Below, piece by piece: positions 33,654 to 41,517 of a stretch of DNA of 64,000 nt. A program made the position numbers and the translations under genes. The stretch lies in contig JAEEJY010000037.1 of the NCBI GenBank assembly GCA_016282155.1, positions 1 to 64,000 on the forward strand, in the 5' to 3' direction. The stretch comes from Caryophanales bacterium. GTDB taxonomy: Bacteria; Bacillota_I; Bacilli_A; RF39; UBA660. The notes beneath the pieces are model-generated. The model saw only the letters and a program-made list of their open reading frames with translations. It was not told the DNA's origin and made no database searches. Each line of letters opens with the position of its first letter. Position 1 is the stretch's first letter.

Positions 33654-34337
33654 TTGAGAGAAACTCGTATGAAGAAAAAAAGAGGCAAACTTAAGATTAA
33701 AAGAGTTTTAATTTTTATCTTAAGCCTTGCCTTAATAGGATATATTATTTATAGTTTACTAGATATGCCGATAAAGAATATCGAAGTAAAAGGAGTAGAT
33801 TATTTATCTGATTGGGAAGTTATTAAATTAGCTAAATTAGATAATTATCCATCTATTCTTACGGTTAATCCAAGTAAGATAAAAAAACGTTTAGAAAAGA
33901 ATAATTACATTATAAGCGCAACAGTAAAAAGTAATTTTATATCTAAAATAACTATAAATATTGATGAGAATTATCCTATATTTTATGATTTAACGAGTAG
34001 TACAACAGTTTTAAAAGACGGAACTATAATCCCTGAAAAAGAAAGTACAACCTATTTAACTAATACAGTAGGTTCTACTATGTATAAAACATTAATTAAA
34101 AAGATGGCTTTAGTAAATAAAGATATTTTAACTAAGATATCTGAGATAACATATTTTCCGGATTCTGTTGATGATGAAAGATTCTATTTATTAATGACAG
34201 ATGGTAATTATGTTTATTTAACTCTTAAGAAGTTTTATTTAATTAATGATTATAATAGTTATGTAAAGGAATTTGGTACGAAGAAGGGTGTCTTATACTT
34301 AAATTCTGGTGGTTATTTTAAAATAATTGAAAATTAA
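33654..34337 (+). CDS. ftsQ: Cell-division protein FtsQ/DivIB
   Basis: A 227-residue bitopic divisome protein. A basic cytoplasmic start (KKKRGKLKIKR) is followed by a TM helix near residues 14-36, a POTRA domain (MPIKNIEVKGVDYLSDWEVIKLAKL), and a beta domain of about 100 residues (IDENYPIFYD and later strands). Length is somewhat short for the family. I use TTG 33654 because AGGTGG at 33643-33648 is correctly spaced for it; GTG 33645 is part of that site. It follows murB directly, as in classic division and wall clusters. A terminator separates it from ftsA. Confidence 0.88.
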   Translation: MRETRMKKKRGKLKIKRVLIFILSLALIGYIIYSLLDMPIKNIEVKGVDYLSDWEVIKLAKLDNYPSILTVNPSKIKKRLEKNNYIISATVKSNFISKITINIDENYPIFYDLTSSTTVLKDGTIIPEKESTTYLTNTVGSTMYKTLIKKMALVNKDILTKISEITYFPDSVDDERFYLLMTDGNYVYLTLKKFYLINDYNSYVKEFGTKKGVLYLNSGGYFKIIEN

Positions 34338-34360
34338 GTTCTTAATGAACTTTTTTTCTT
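34336..34360 (+). terminator. Intrinsic terminator
   Basis: AAGTTC/GAACTT stem with TTAAT loop and T7. Confidence 0.85.
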
Positions 34361-34422
34361 TTAGTCTTTTACTTTTACTTATTTTATAGTATAATTGTTA
34401 TAGATTGTAGGAGATGATATAT

Positions 34423-35667
34423 TTGAAGAATATATTTACTAGTATTGATATTGGTTCAGATAACATTAAAGTAGTTACATGTGAACTATATAATAATAAA
34501 TTAAATTTACTAGCAGCATCTTCTATGAAGTCAAAAGGAGTAAAACTTGGGATGATTGTTAATCCTCAAGAAGCATCTTTATCAATAAGAAGATGTTTAG
34601 ATGAAGTTGAAAGTCAACTAGGTATTCAAATTAAAAAAGTTTTAGCAACTGTACCTAGTAATTTTGCAGAATTTGAATTTATTAAAGGTAGTGTTGAACT
34701 TACTAATGAAACAGGTATTGTTAGTGGTAGTGATATTGCTTTAGTTATGCAAAATGCAATGGAAGAAAAAATTACTCCAGATAAAGAAATGATTACAATT
34801 ATTCCTATCAATTTTAAAGTTAATGATGAAGAAATTGTAAGTAATCCTATAGGTATGAAAGCCCATTCTCTTCAAACTAGAGCTATTATGGCTACAACAC
34901 CTAAAAAGAATGTATATTCTGTGTTAAGTGTTCTTGAAGATGTAGGTGTCCAAGTAATTGATATTATGCTAAATGGTATTGGGGATATTAATTCTCTTAA
35001 AAATATGAGGACAGATAATAAAATTGGTGCTATAATAAATATAGGTGCTGAAACTATGAATGTGGCTTTATTTAATAAGAATGTCATAGTTAAAAATTCG
35101 ACAATAGGTATTGGAAGTAAAGAAGTTGATAAAGTTATTTCTAGTACTTATAAAATAGAATTACAAGAAGCAAGAAAGATAAAAGAGAAATTTGCTTACG
35201 CACATAAAAAGAAAGCTAGTGTTGATACTTTCTATGATGTTACTAATATATATAATGAGGATATAAAAATTAATCAATATGATGTATCTGAACTATGTAT
35301 GAATAAATTAGAAGAACTTATAGATTTAGGTGTTAAAGAAACTAGAATGTTATCTGGTAGAGATCTTGATTATATTATCTTTACTGGAGGTATTACAATG
35401 ATGTCACACTTTGATTATTTAATTAAAAACTTTATTGGTGAAACAGCTGAAGTTGGACAAGTTAAAATAATTGGAGTTAGAAACAATATGTTCTCATCAA
35501 GCGTAGGTAATATTATATATTTTATAAATAAATTGAAATTAAAGGGGAAGAACTACTCAATGGTTAGTTCAAGTGATATGGAAGATTTATCATCGCGTAA
35601 AAGTGGAGCGACTATTGCAAGTGATAGTATGCTTGGCAAGTTAGCTGATTACTTTTTCGGCGAATAA
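34423..35667 (+). CDS. ftsA: Cell-division protein FtsA
   Basis: A 414-residue actin-like ATPase that ties FtsZ filaments to the membrane. It starts with FTSIDIGSDNIKVVTCEL (phosphate 1), has the SHS2/1C domain near 80-160, NIGAETMNVALFNKN (phosphate 2) and DYIIFTGGITMM (adenosine). The end (MLGKLADYFFGE) is an amphipathic helix suitable as membrane anchor. I start at TTG 34423 because AGGAG at 34409-34413 abuts the ATG at 34414 but is correctly spaced for the TTG. A TATAAT lies at 34390-34395. ftsZ follows 12 bases after its stop. Confidence 0.93.
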   Translation: MKNIFTSIDIGSDNIKVVTCELYNNKLNLLAASSMKSKGVKLGMIVNPQEASLSIRRCLDEVESQLGIQIKKVLATVPSNFAEFEFIKGSVELTNETGIVSGSDIALVMQNAMEEKITPDKEMITIIPINFKVNDEEIVSNPIGMKAHSLQTRAIMATTPKKNVYSVLSVLEDVGVQVIDIMLNGIGDINSLKNMRTDNKIGAIINIGAETMNVALFNKNVIVKNSTIGIGSKEVDKVISSTYKIELQEARKIKEKFAYAHKKKASVDTFYDVTNIYNEDIKINQYDVSELCMNKLEELIDLGVKETRMLSGRDLDYIIFTGGITMMSHFDYLIKNFIGETAEVGQVKIIGVRNNMFSSSVGNIIYFINKLKLKGKNYSMVSSSDMEDLSSRKSGATIASDSMLGKLADYFFGE

Positions 35668-35679
35668 GGAGGACAAAAT

Positions 35680-36753
35680 ATGTTTGATTTAGAAATGGAT
35701 CAATTAGCAAAAATTAAAGTAATTGGTGTAGGTGGAGGCGGAAATAACGCTGTTAACCGAATGATTGAATCAGGAGTACAAGGTGTTGAATTTATCGTAG
35801 CAAATACTGATTTACAAGTACTTAATGCTTCAAAAGCCCCAGTTAAAATTCAAATAGGACAAAAACTAACTAATGGACTAGGAGCAGGAGCTAATCCAGA
35901 TATTGGAAAACAAGCTGCTTTAGAGTCAAAACAAGATATTGAAAACGCTATTGAAGGCGCTGACATGGTATTTGTTACTTGTGGTATGGGTGGAGGAACT
36001 GGTACAGGTGCTGCTCCAGTTATCGCTGATATTGCTCAACAAATGGGTGCTTTAACAGTAGGTATCGTTACTAAACCATTCTCATTTGAAGGTAAAAAGA
36101 GAATGCTTCATGCTGAAGAAGGTTTAGCAGAACTTAAAAAACATGTAGATACATTAATTGTTATACCTAACGATCGTTTAAGAGAAATTATTGATAAGAC
36201 TACACCACTTTTAGAGTCATTTAAAGAAGTAGACAATGTATTACGTCGTGGTGTTCAATCCATATCTGATTTAATTGCCGTAGCAGGATTAATTAATCTA
36301 GACTTTGCCGATGTTAAAACAGTTATGGAAAAACGTGGTAATGCCTTAATTGGTATTGGTATTGGTGTAGGTGAAGGAAGAGCTGCTGAAGCTGCTCGTC
36401 AAGCTGTTACATCTCCACTTCTTGAAACAAGTATTCAAGGTGCTACAGATGCAATTGTTAACGTAACAGGTGGATCTAACTTAGCTTTATTTGAAGTTGA
36501 AGAAGCAAATGAAGTTATTAGAGCTGCATCAGGAAATGATATTAATACAATCTTTGGAGCTGTTATTAATGAAAATTTAACTGATGAAATTATCGTTACA
36601 GTTATTGCAACAGGATTTGAAAAGAACGAAAAAGATAAAGAAGTAGCTCCAAGTCATACAAAAATCGAAACTTTAACAGAAGATGATGTTACTGGTGGCG
36701 ACGATGATGATGATGGATATATTTTCTCAAGTTTAAGAAATAGAAGTTTCTAA
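35680..36753 (+). CDS. ftsZ: Cell-division GTPase FtsZ
   Basis: A 357-residue tubulin-like GTPase that forms the division ring. Motifs: [19 protein letters not shown] near the start, NTDLQVL, the tubulin signature [10 protein letters not shown] near residues 105-114, [10 protein letters not shown] and the T7 loop [11 protein letters not shown]. The linker is short and acidic (GGDDDDDG), and the C-terminal peptide [11 protein letters not shown] is a variant of the conserved tail that binds FtsA. AGGAGGAC precedes ATG 35680. It is co-transcribed with ftsA. Confidence 0.98.
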   Translation: MFDLEMDQLAKIKVIGVGGGGNNAVNRMIESGVQGVEFIVANTDLQVLNASKAPVKIQIGQKLTNGLGAGANPDIGKQAALESKQDIENAIEGADMVFVTCGMGGGTGTGAAPVIADIAQQMGALTVGIVTKPFSFEGKKRMLHAEEGLAELKKHVDTLIVIPNDRLREIIDKTTPLLESFKEVDNVLRRGVQSISDLIAVAGLINLDFADVKTVMEKRGNALIGIGIGVGEGRAAEAARQAVTSPLLETSIQGATDAIVNVTGGSNLALFEVEEANEVIRAASGNDINTIFGAVINENLTDEIIVTVIATGFEKNEKDKEVAPSHTKIETLTEDDVTGGDDDDDGYIFSSLRNRSF

Positions 36754-36776
36754 AGTATAGCGTGCTATACTTTTTC
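36752..36776 (+). terminator. Intrinsic terminator of ftsAZ
   Basis: AAAGTATAG/CTATACTTT stem with CGTG loop and T5. Confidence 0.88.
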
Positions 36777-36790
36777 TTTTGACTAAGATA

Positions 36791-36799
36791 TGTTATAAT
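36791..36799 (+). promoter_or_regulatory. Extended -10 promoter
   Basis: TG-T-TATAAT, 16 bases before the zinc-ribbon protein gene. Confidence 0.55.
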
Positions 36800-36814
36800 T
36801 AAATAGGTGATAAG

Positions 36815-37519
36815 ATGAGAATATGTTCAAGATGTAATAAAGAATTAAAGAAAACTGATTTAGTATGTCCACGATGTGGAGTATCTACAGTTCGTGATAT
36901 ATATGGAAAAAGAGTAACTAATTTTGCTACAACAAAGAATTATCATGGTAAAAATGTAAATTTAAATACGAAGAATAATCCTAAAGCAGCTATTGTTGCA
37001 TCAATTATATGTTTTGTAATCCCATTATTTATTTCTTTTATAACAGGAATCTCTAATGTTGTAACGAATAAAAATAGTGATAAAATACAAATTGAAAATT
37101 ATACAAGTGGAATTATTCGTTATAATGAAGCTATGTTAGACATGCTAGAAGAATTTAATAATGGTGAAATCGGTGATTCAGCATACATTAAAGAAAGCTT
37201 AAATTCAGATGATGAAATAGGAACTTCATGTTTGTTATATGATTTATATCCTGAAGAAAATAATTTAATTAGTTGTGTTAAAGAATTAAATTATACTAAT
37301 CGGCAACTTATAACTGACAAAGCGGATGAATTCTATACAATGATATATCGTATGAATGATAGCCCTCTTAAAACTCTTTTAACAGAAATATATGGGGTAG
37401 CGTATGATATATATTATTTACCAGATAATTATATTTCTTATGAAGACTATCAAGATGCTTATGATGAATTAAGAGAAGAATATGATTCTTTAATTGAAAA
37501 TTACGAAAAAGAGTATTAA
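36815..37519 (+). CDS. Zinc-ribbon membrane protein
   Basis: A 234-residue protein. The N-terminus is a zinc ribbon (CSRCNKELKKTDLVCPRCG, four Cys within residues 4-22). A TM helix lies near residues 60-85 (AAIVASIICFVIPLFISFITGI). The outer part of about 145 residues is acidic and helical, with one CLLYDLYPEENNLISC Cys pair and a Tyr-rich end. This layout is common among Firmicute zinc-ribbon membrane proteins of unknown role. AGGTGATA precedes ATG 36815. Single-gene unit between ftsZ and the suf genes. Confidence 0.8.
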   Translation: MRICSRCNKELKKTDLVCPRCGVSTVRDIYGKRVTNFATTKNYHGKNVNLNTKNNPKAAIVASIICFVIPLFISFITGISNVVTNKNSDKIQIENYTSGIIRYNEAMLDMLEEFNNGEIGDSAYIKESLNSDDEIGTSCLLYDLYPEENNLISCVKELNYTNRQLITDKADEFYTMIYRMNDSPLKTLLTEIYGVAYDIYYLPDNYISYEDYQDAYDELREEYDSLIENYEKEY

Positions 37520-37535
37520 AAATAATACTTTTTTT
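37512..37535 (+). terminator. Intrinsic terminator
   Basis: AGTATTA/TAATACT stem overlapping the stop codon, then T7. Confidence 0.8.
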
Positions 37536-37588
37536 CTTTTAATGAACTAATAAATAATGTATAATATTACTAGAAATGAAGGGATACT

Positions 37589-38341
37589 ATGAGTACTTTA
37601 AAAATAGATAATTTAAATGTTATGGTGGATGGAAAACATATTCTAAAAGATTTTAGTTTAACCATAAATGAAGGTGAAATCCATACAATTATGGGGCCTA
37701 ATGGAACAGGTAAATCTACATTAACTAAAGTTATTATGGGTGACGATAATTATAAAATAACAAAAGGAACAATCGTATTTAATGATAAAGATATAACTAA
37801 AATGACTGTTGATGAAAGAGCGCGTTTAGGTATTTTTTTAGGTATGCAACTACCTCCTGAAATAGAAGGAGTTACTAATGCTGACTTTTTAAGAAATGCC
37901 GTTAGCACCAAAGAAGGTACTAATTTTAAATTAATGCCTTTCATTAAAAAGATTAATAAAATTACTAAAGATTTAAGTATGAATCCTGAAATGATTCATC
38001 GTAGTATTAATTTAGGTTTTTCAGGAGGAGAAAGAAAGAAAAATGAAATTCTTCAAATGTATATGTTAGAACCTAGTTTAGTAATGCTTGATGAAATAGA
38101 TTCAGGACTAGATGTAGATAGTTTAAGAATAGTAGGAGAATCAGTAATGCGTTATTATGAAGAAAAGAATCCAGGTATTCTACTTATCACACATTACGAA
38201 AGATTACTTGATTATATAAAACCAAATTTTGTACATGTTATGTATGAAGGAAAAATAATTAAAACTGGTGATTTTTCTTTAGTTAAAGAGATTGAAGAAA
38301 AAGGTTATACTGAAGTAGTAAACTCAGCTAATAATGAATAG
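37589..38341 (+). CDS. sufC: Fe-S cluster assembly ATPase SufC
   Basis: A 250-residue ABC-type ATPase of the SUF system; it drives the SufB-SufD scaffold rather than transport. Walker A GPNGTGKST is at 36-44, followed by LGIFLGMQLPPEIEGVTNADFLRNA (a SufC-specific stretch), the signature LGFSGGERKKNEILQM, and Walker B LVMLDEIDSGLDVDSL. The His switch is in LLITHYERLL. GAAGGGATA precedes ATG 37589 and TATAAT is at 37560-37565. It overlaps the next gene by 8 bases. Confidence 0.96.
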   Translation: MSTLKIDNLNVMVDGKHILKDFSLTINEGEIHTIMGPNGTGKSTLTKVIMGDDNYKITKGTIVFNDKDITKMTVDERARLGIFLGMQLPPEIEGVTNADFLRNAVSTKEGTNFKLMPFIKKINKITKDLSMNPEMIHRSINLGFSGGERKKNEILQMYMLEPSLVMLDEIDSGLDVDSLRIVGESVMRYYEEKNPGILLITHYERLLDYIKPNFVHVMYEGKIIKTGDFSLVKEIEEKGYTEVVNSANNE

Positions 38342-39131
38342 AATAAAGTTATTTCGTGATCAAATTCGAAGTACAAATATAGATGATTCAATTATATTAG
38401 ATGTTATACCAAGAAATGAATTCTTTGATGTAACAACAATCAATCTAAAAATAGTAAAGGATACAGAATTATTACTTGAATATAATACTAAAAGACCAGT
38501 TAAATTAAATATAAAAATTGAAGTAGATAAAGATGTTAATTTTACTTTAAAAGAATACCGTTATGGTACTAACTTTAAAGTACAATACTTATATTATCTA
38601 AAAGAAAATTCTAATTCAAAGGTATATAAATTTTATGATGTATCTGGTATTAAAGAAATGAGTATCATATATTTACAAGAAAAGAATGCTAATATTGATT
38701 ATTTCTTTAAGACAATTGCAACAGGTTGTGAAAAATATAGTATGCGTATATATCATAATGCCCCAAATACAAATAGTAATATAAATAATGGTGGTGTTAA
38801 TGTTTTAAATGGTAATTTAAGCTTTAGTATATCTTCATTTGTTAATGAGGGTAATAAAGAATGTGATGTTTACCAAAATAGTCGTATTATTAATTTAACC
38901 GAAAATAAATGCCAAATATATCCAAATTTATTTATTGATGAATATAATGTTAATGCTAATCATGCAGCCAACATTGGAACATTTGATGAAAGCGATATCT
39001 TCTATTTAATGAGTAGAGGAATTTCGAGAGAAAACGCTGTAAATATGCTTATAAATGGTTATATGATAAAAGATATGCCAGAATACTTTATTAACCGAAT
39101 TAAGCGCAATTTAATTAAATATAGAGGGTGA
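38334..39131 (+). CDS. sufD: SufB/SufD-family scaffold protein, most like SufD
   Basis: A 265-residue SUF scaffold component, shorter than usual SufD (about 400) and SufB (about 470). The C-terminal half carries the family beta-helix and end motifs: FVNEGNKECDVYQNSRIINLTENKCQIYPNLFID, the conserved VNANHAANIGTFDESDIFYLMSRGIS with its His, and ENAVNMLINGYM. The N-terminal 100 residues are poorly conserved. It starts inside sufC and ends in TGA, so the gene also shows that TGA is a stop here. I choose SufD over SufB by length and gene order; this is not certain. Confidence 0.8.
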   Translation: MNRIKLFRDQIRSTNIDDSIILDVIPRNEFFDVTTINLKIVKDTELLLEYNTKRPVKLNIKIEVDKDVNFTLKEYRYGTNFKVQYLYYLKENSNSKVYKFYDVSGIKEMSIIYLQEKNANIDYFFKTIATGCEKYSMRIYHNAPNTNSNINNGGVNVLNGNLSFSISSFVNEGNKECDVYQNSRIINLTENKCQIYPNLFIDEYNVNANHAANIGTFDESDIFYLMSRGISRENAVNMLINGYMIKDMPEYFINRIKRNLIKYRG

Positions 39132-39136
39132 TTAAA

Positions 39137-40309
39137 ATGAATAGAGAAGATTTTAATATACTAAGTAGTAATATTATATATTTTGATAATGCTGCTACTT
39201 CATTAAAACCTAATAGTGTTATTGATGCAATGAATGATTATTATAATAATTATCCAGCTAATATACATAGAGGAGATTATGATATTAGTTTAAAAGCATC
39301 AAATAAATATGAAGAAGCAAGAGAAGAAGTAGCTAAATTTATTAATGCTGATAAAGATAATATTGTCTTTACTAGCGGTACAACAGATAGTTTAAATAAA
39401 ATTATCTTTGGTTATTTTAATGATCATTTAACTTTAGAAGATGAAGTTTTAACTACAAAAGCAGAACATGCTTCTTTAATTCTTCCTTTATTTAATACTA
39501 AAGCAAGGATTAAATATATCCCTCTAGATAATAATTATCATTTAACAGTAGATAACGTAATTAAAAGTATTACGCCTAATACTAAAGTAATAGCTTTAGC
39601 TTATGTTACTAATATAGTTGGTGATATAAGAGATATAAAAGCAATTATTAAATATGCTCATGAACATAATATTTTAGTAATTGTAGATGCTGCTCAAGCA
39701 GTTAGTCATATTAAGATAGATATTAAGGACTTAGATATTGATTTTTTAGCATTCTCAGCTCATAAAATGTTAGGACCTACAGGAGTAGGAGTTTTATATG
39801 CTAAGAAAGAATTACTTGAAGATACACTTCCTATAATCTATGGGGGAGATATGAATGCTAACTTTACTTCCGATAGAGAAGTAACATATAATTCATTACC
39901 TTCAAGATTAGAAGCAGGAACTCCTAATATCGCAGGTGTTATTGGATTTGCTGAGGCTATTAAATATATAAATAAATTAAACAATGTTTTAGAATATGAA
40001 AAAGACTTAAGAGATTATTTAATAAGTAAATTAAAAACTAATCCTAATATTACGATTTATAACGAAGTATCAGATACAGGAATAGTAATATTTAATTACA
40101 ATAATATCTTTAGTCAAGATTTAGCTGTATATTTAGATAAATATAATATTTGTGTACGTGCTGGTAGTCACTGTACTAAATTATTTGTTGATGAATTAGG
40201 TGTTAAGAATACTGTTCGTATTAGTTTATCTTTCTATAATACAAAAGAAGAAATAGATAAATTAATCGAAGTATTAAATAATCCTAATATTGAAAAAGAA
40301 ATTATATAA
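39137..40309 (+). CDS. sufS: Cysteine desulfurase SufS
   Basis: A 390-residue PLP enzyme that takes sulfur from cysteine for Fe-S cluster assembly. Motifs: YFDNAATSLKP at the start, NIHRGDYDIS, FTSGTTDSLN, the PLP-binding Lys210 in FSAHKMLGPTGVG, the RLEAGTPNI loop and the catalytic Cys346 in VRAGSHCTKL. Length and motifs are those of group II desulfurases. I start at ATG 39137 because GAGGGTGAT precedes it; GTG 39128 is inside that site. No sufU or sufB gene follows: a terminator ends the unit. Confidence 0.95.
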   Translation: MNREDFNILSSNIIYFDNAATSLKPNSVIDAMNDYYNNYPANIHRGDYDISLKASNKYEEAREEVAKFINADKDNIVFTSGTTDSLNKIIFGYFNDHLTLEDEVLTTKAEHASLILPLFNTKARIKYIPLDNNYHLTVDNVIKSITPNTKVIALAYVTNIVGDIRDIKAIIKYAHEHNILVIVDAAQAVSHIKIDIKDLDIDFLAFSAHKMLGPTGVGVLYAKKELLEDTLPIIYGGDMNANFTSDREVTYNSLPSRLEAGTPNIAGVIGFAEAIKYINKLNNVLEYEKDLRDYLISKLKTNPNITIYNEVSDTGIVIFNYNNIFSQDLAVYLDKYNICVRAGSHCTKLFVDELGVKNTVRISLSFYNTKEEIDKLIEVLNNPNIEKEII

Positions 40310-40336
40310 AAAAGAGGTCTTTATAGACCTCTTATT
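40309..40336. terminator. Shared terminator between convergent genes
   Basis: AAGAGGTCT/AGACCTCTT stem. The A6 on the left makes a strong T-tract for the minus strand; on the plus strand the tail is TTATTA, weaker. Confidence 0.8.
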
Positions 40337-40476
40337 AAACTAATGATATAAAAGCCAATCATCATGATTAACATAATTATAACAACAAGTTTAGCGAAGA
40401 AAGCTTTAATGCTTTCTTTTTTATTTCTTTTTTTGATATTCTTTTCGTTTACTAAGTTCTTATTATCTTTTTTCAT
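40321..40476 (-). CDS. 51-residue basic single-span membrane protein
   Basis: A short minus-strand gene. On its strand GGAGGTG lies 6 bases before ATG (40476-40474), and the frame runs 51 codons to TAA at 40323-40321. The first 25 residues are very basic (KKDNKNLVNEKNIKKRNKKE), followed by a TM helix (FFAKLVVIIMLIMMIGFYII). The layout recalls DUF4044-type small membrane proteins of Firmicutes. A TATAAT on the minus strand corresponds to plus bases near 40494-40500, and the shared hairpin terminates it. It is the only evident gene between sufS and the FMN-binding lipoprotein. Confidence 0.8.
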   Translation of the reverse strand: MKKDNKNLVNEKNIKKRNKKESIKAFFAKLVVIIMLIMMIGFYIISLIRGL

Positions 40477-40620
40477 AATACACCTCTAAATAATATTATA
40501 GTATAAAATATATATTTTTAAAAGATAAATATGTAAAAAACTAGTGTCTATTTGTATGTAAATATATTGAAAATAGGATGAATACTATGTTAATATATAG
40601 ATAGTAGGGAGGATACAAAA

Positions 40621-41070
40621 ATGAAGAAACTTTTAACTTTTATGATGGCACTAGTTGCTGTATTTACTTTAGCAGGCTGCGAAAAAGTTGCTACTTATAA
40701 AGAAGGAACTTATGAAGCTGAAGTACTTGATCAATATCGAGCTAATCCTAGTGATGAATTAAATACTGCTACAGCTAAAGTAGTAATTAACAAGAAAGGT
40801 GAAATTGAATCAGTATACTTAGATACAACATACCAAGGAACAACTAAGAAAACTTTAAAAGATGATTATAATATGCTTAAAAATCCTTCAGCTTCTGGCG
40901 AATGGTATGTTCAAGTAGAAAAATTAGAAAAAGCAATCGTTGAGCATAATGGTATTGATTTTATTACTTTAAAAGATGATTCAACTACTGATGCAGTTAG
41001 TGGCTGTACTATTAAAGTAGATGCTTTAGTAGAAGCAACAAAACAAGCGTTAGAAAAAGCAAAAAATTAA
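40621..41070 (+). CDS. FMN-binding lipoprotein
   Basis: A 149-residue lipoprotein. The signal peptide ends in a lipobox LAGC with lipidated Cys20. The mature part is an FMN-binding domain (RnfG/NqrC/PplA type): TATAKVVINKKGEIESVYLDTTYQGT, then TTDAVSGCTIKVDALVEA, where the Thr after SGC corresponds to the site to which ApbE attaches FMN (usual motif D-x-x-S/T-G-A-T). Such proteins carry electrons at the cell surface, for example in flavin-based extracellular electron transfer. No apbE or ndh2 gene is nearby. GGGAGGATA precedes ATG 40621. Confidence 0.9.
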   Translation: MKKLLTFMMALVAVFTLAGCEKVATYKEGTYEAEVLDQYRANPSDELNTATAKVVINKKGEIESVYLDTTYQGTTKKTLKDDYNMLKNPSASGEWYVQVEKLEKAIVEHNGIDFITLKDDSTTDAVSGCTIKVDALVEATKQALEKAKN

Positions 41071-41090
41071 GTTTTACTTAATTTTTTTTT
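41062..41090 (+). terminator. Intrinsic terminator
   Basis: AAAATTAAG/CTTAATTTT stem with TTTTA loop and T9. Confidence 0.85.
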
Positions 41091-41091
41091 A

Positions 41092-41100
41092 TGCTATAAT
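41092..41100 (+). promoter_or_regulatory. Extended -10 promoter
   Basis: TG-C-TATAAT one base after the terminator; drives the small pilin-like gene. Confidence 0.6.
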
Positions 41101-41116
41101 TTTAATAGGTGATGAT

Positions 41117-41485
41117 ATGAAAAAGGGTTTTACATTAGTAGAATTACTAGGTGTTATTATATTAATAGGAATTGTTATTTTAATAGCGGTACCAATTATG
41201 AATAATTCAACAGATAAATCAGAATTAAGTGCTTTTAAAACGTCAGTAAATAATGTTGTTACGGAACTTGAAAGATATGTTGTAGAAAATAGAAATCTAG
41301 AGAAGAATGTTGAAATGGATATTCCTTATAATAAACTTGAATTAAGTACTGATAGTGTTTATGATGGCACATTTATTATTGACAGTAATGGTAATGTTAA
41401 AGTTGATAAAATAACTGATGGTAAATATTGTATTGTAAGCTATAGTTTACGTGGTAAACTTGATGTAGCTAAATGTGATGATTAA
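41117..41485 (+). CDS. Small type IV pilin-like protein
   Basis: A 122-residue prepilin-like protein. The leader MKKG is followed by FTLVELLGVIILIGIVILIAVP, so cleavage is expected after Gly4 and Glu sits at mature position 5. The globular part of about 95 residues ends with KYCIVSYSLRGKLDVAKCDD, with two Cys that may form a C-terminal disulfide loop as in major pilins. It resembles the N-terminus of the larger protein at 2443-3723. GGTGATGATATG start. Single gene; assembly machinery is not in the window. Confidence 0.85.
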   Translation: MKKGFTLVELLGVIILIGIVILIAVPIMNNSTDKSELSAFKTSVNNVVTELERYVVENRNLEKNVEMDIPYNKLELSTDSVYDGTFIIDSNGNVKVDKITDGKYCIVSYSLRGKLDVAKCDD

Positions 41486-41517
41486 AAAAGAATAGATTTG
41501 AATCTATTCTTTTTTTA
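41484..41517. terminator. Bidirectional terminator
   Basis: AAAAAAGAATAGAT/ATCTATTCTTTTTT palindrome with TTGA loop: A-run on one side and T-run on the other serve both convergent genes. Confidence 0.9.

Noticed and set aside
38334-39131. Mollicute genetic code (TGA as Trp)
   Set aside because: sufD ends in TGA in the correct place, and all Trp codons checked are TGG.
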